This document shows, piece by piece, positions 4,614 to 5,365 of a stretch of 5,365 nucleotides of DNA. Numbering within the stretch: position 1 is the first letter of the stretch; the number at the start of each line of letters is the position of its first letter. The DNA comes from Thaumarchaeota archaeon UBA160 (lineage in GTDB: Archaea; Thermoproteota; Nitrososphaeria; Conexivisphaerales; UBA164), in contig DAXX01000012.1 in NCBI GenBank assembly GCA_002506605.1, positions 1-5,365 of the forward strand. Direction: 5' to 3'. Below the pieces are notes generated by a model. That model was not told where the DNA came from. It saw nothing but the letters and a program-made list of their open reading frames with translations, and ran no database searches. The translations under genes and the position numbers were made by a program.

Positions 4614-5291
4614 ATGGATCCAGGTATATTTCTGGCCGCCCTTGGAATAACCTTACTCGAGCTTACTGAAGCTTCTGCGGTTGGGCTGGCTCTTTATGCT
4701 GATTCGAAAGACGCTAAAGCATTCCTTTGGGTTGCGCTCGGCGTGCTCGTGGTTTTTATACCAACGGTCTTTGTTGGAAAAGCAATAGCGCTCCTGCCTA
4801 TATTCTGGGTCAGGATAATTGCCGCAACGTTCCTGCTCTATTTTGGGCTCAGGCTCAGCAGGAGCGCCAGGCGCTCTGCTTTAAGGACGATTCAGGCCAA
4901 GGCTTCAGGCAACAGCAGCGTTGCTGAGGAGCGCTATGAAAAAGGAATAATTAGCACTGGGTTTTCTGTTGGCGTCGTAGAAGCTTTTGAAGCAGCTATA
5001 GTTCTGGTGGCGTTGATACCAATAAGCTTTGTTTCAGCCATGAGCGGAGCGCTTGTTGGAATTCTGATAGTGATAGTGGGCACTTATCTGCTTCGCTCTC
5101 AGGTGAGAAAATTAAAACAGGCTTATATGAAGATCTTTGTTTCTTCACTTCTGTTATCCTTCTCAACTTTCTGGTACATAGAGAGCTTTTCAAACGTAAA
5201 TGACATGATCCTGATACCGTTTTTCATAATATACTTCATAGCTGTGTACTTTTACTCGTACAAATATAAAATACCAATAAAAAGCTCCTGA
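4614..5291 (+). CDS. Seven-helix membrane protein with duplicated E-x2-E-A motif, probable transporter of unknown substrate
   Basis: 225-residue integral membrane protein. Hydrophobic segments lie at about 6-28, 36-56, 60-80, 113-137, 140-160, 170-190 and 199-217. The first and fourth each carry a matching motif: L14-L-E-L-T-E-A20 and V121-V-E-A-F-E-A127. Two similar three-helix halves, each with paired acidic residues inside the membrane, suggest an inverted-repeat transporter; acidic motifs in repeated helices also occur in metal or cation carriers such as FTR1 and UPF0016/Gdt1, but their exact signatures (REGLE, ExGDK) are absent. A basic loop (81-111, with RSARRS) joins the halves. From memory it resembles a conserved uncharacterised archaeal membrane protein family (possibly COG4280), unverified. 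The ATG at 4614 is chosen over a TTG two codons upstream because of the promoter spacing. Probably monocistronic. Confidence 0.85.
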   Translation: MDPGIFLAALGITLLELTEASAVGLALYADSKDAKAFLWVALGVLVVFIPTVFVGKAIALLPIFWVRIIAATFLLYFGLRLSRSARRSALRTIQAKASGNSSVAEERYEKGIISTGFSVGVVEAFEAAIVLVALIPISFVSAMSGALVGILIVIVGTYLLRSQVRKLKQAYMKIFVSSLLLSFSTFWYIESFSNVNDMILIPFFIIYFIAVYFYSYKYKIPIKSS

Positions 5292-5307
5292 CAAATTTAC
5301 AAACTTA

Positions 5308-5330
5308 TAAGCTAAGGCTTAAAATTTTTT
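5308..5330 (+). terminator. Hairpin plus T-tract terminator of the membrane protein gene
   Basis: TAAGC (5308-5312) pairs with GCTTA (5317-5321) around the 4-base loop TAAG, followed after three A residues by six T residues (5325-5330). It begins 17 bases after the TGA stop. The stem is short and AT-containing, but the T-run alone is a typical archaeal termination signal. The remaining 35 bases of the window show no identifiable gene start. Confidence 0.55.
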
Positions 5331-5365
5331 GTACAATATTGAAATACTATAGGCTTAAACGCTTG

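Overview
The window reads as archaeal chromosome. Gene starts are preceded by archaeal TATA-like boxes about 21-30 bases upstream, three of the four main genes look leaderless, ends carry T-tracts, and one gene is a divergent relative of the archaeal/eukaryotic primase catalytic subunit. AT-rich spacers, heavy use of ATA and AGA/AGG codons and the gene content would suit an acidophilic lineage (Thermoplasmatales, Sulfolobales or an ARMAN-type archaeon). That placement is inference; no rRNA, tRNA or ribosomal protein gene is present to fix it.

Layout: (1) 1-1710, a minus-strand NCS1-family nucleobase/hydantoin-type permease with its own TATA box and T-tract terminator. (2) 1754-2125, a divergently transcribed YeaO-like DUF488 protein with a well-placed leaderless promoter. 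(3) 2126-2724, about 600 bases without a clear gene but not featureless: a GC-rich hairpin-forming island just after DUF488, a possible 31-codon leaderless gene, an 11-bp inverted repeat enclosing smaller repeats, a candidate structured RNA with an AT-rich promoter-like stretch, and a terminator hairpin for the next gene. (4) 2725-4069, a minus-strand 442-residue primase-small-subunit-like protein with all three catalytic motifs, no zinc knuckle and a long C-terminal extension, starting at GTG behind a Shine-Dalgarno site. (5) 4054-4607, a spacer with what looks like a small frameshifted gene (about 4083-4308), then a stretch with only ambiguous antisense open frames. (6) 4574-5330, a seven-helix membrane protein with an internally repeated E-x2-E-A motif, with promoter and terminator.

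Each main gene appears to be its own transcription unit and no operon or shared pathway is evident. Solute uptake (NCS1), a small soluble protein of unknown role (DUF488), nucleic acid synthesis (primase-like) and a possible ion or small-molecule transporter (last gene) are simply neighbours. The most unusual material is the primase-like protein and the two long spacers, which may hold undescribed small RNAs or small proteins and at least one decaying gene.
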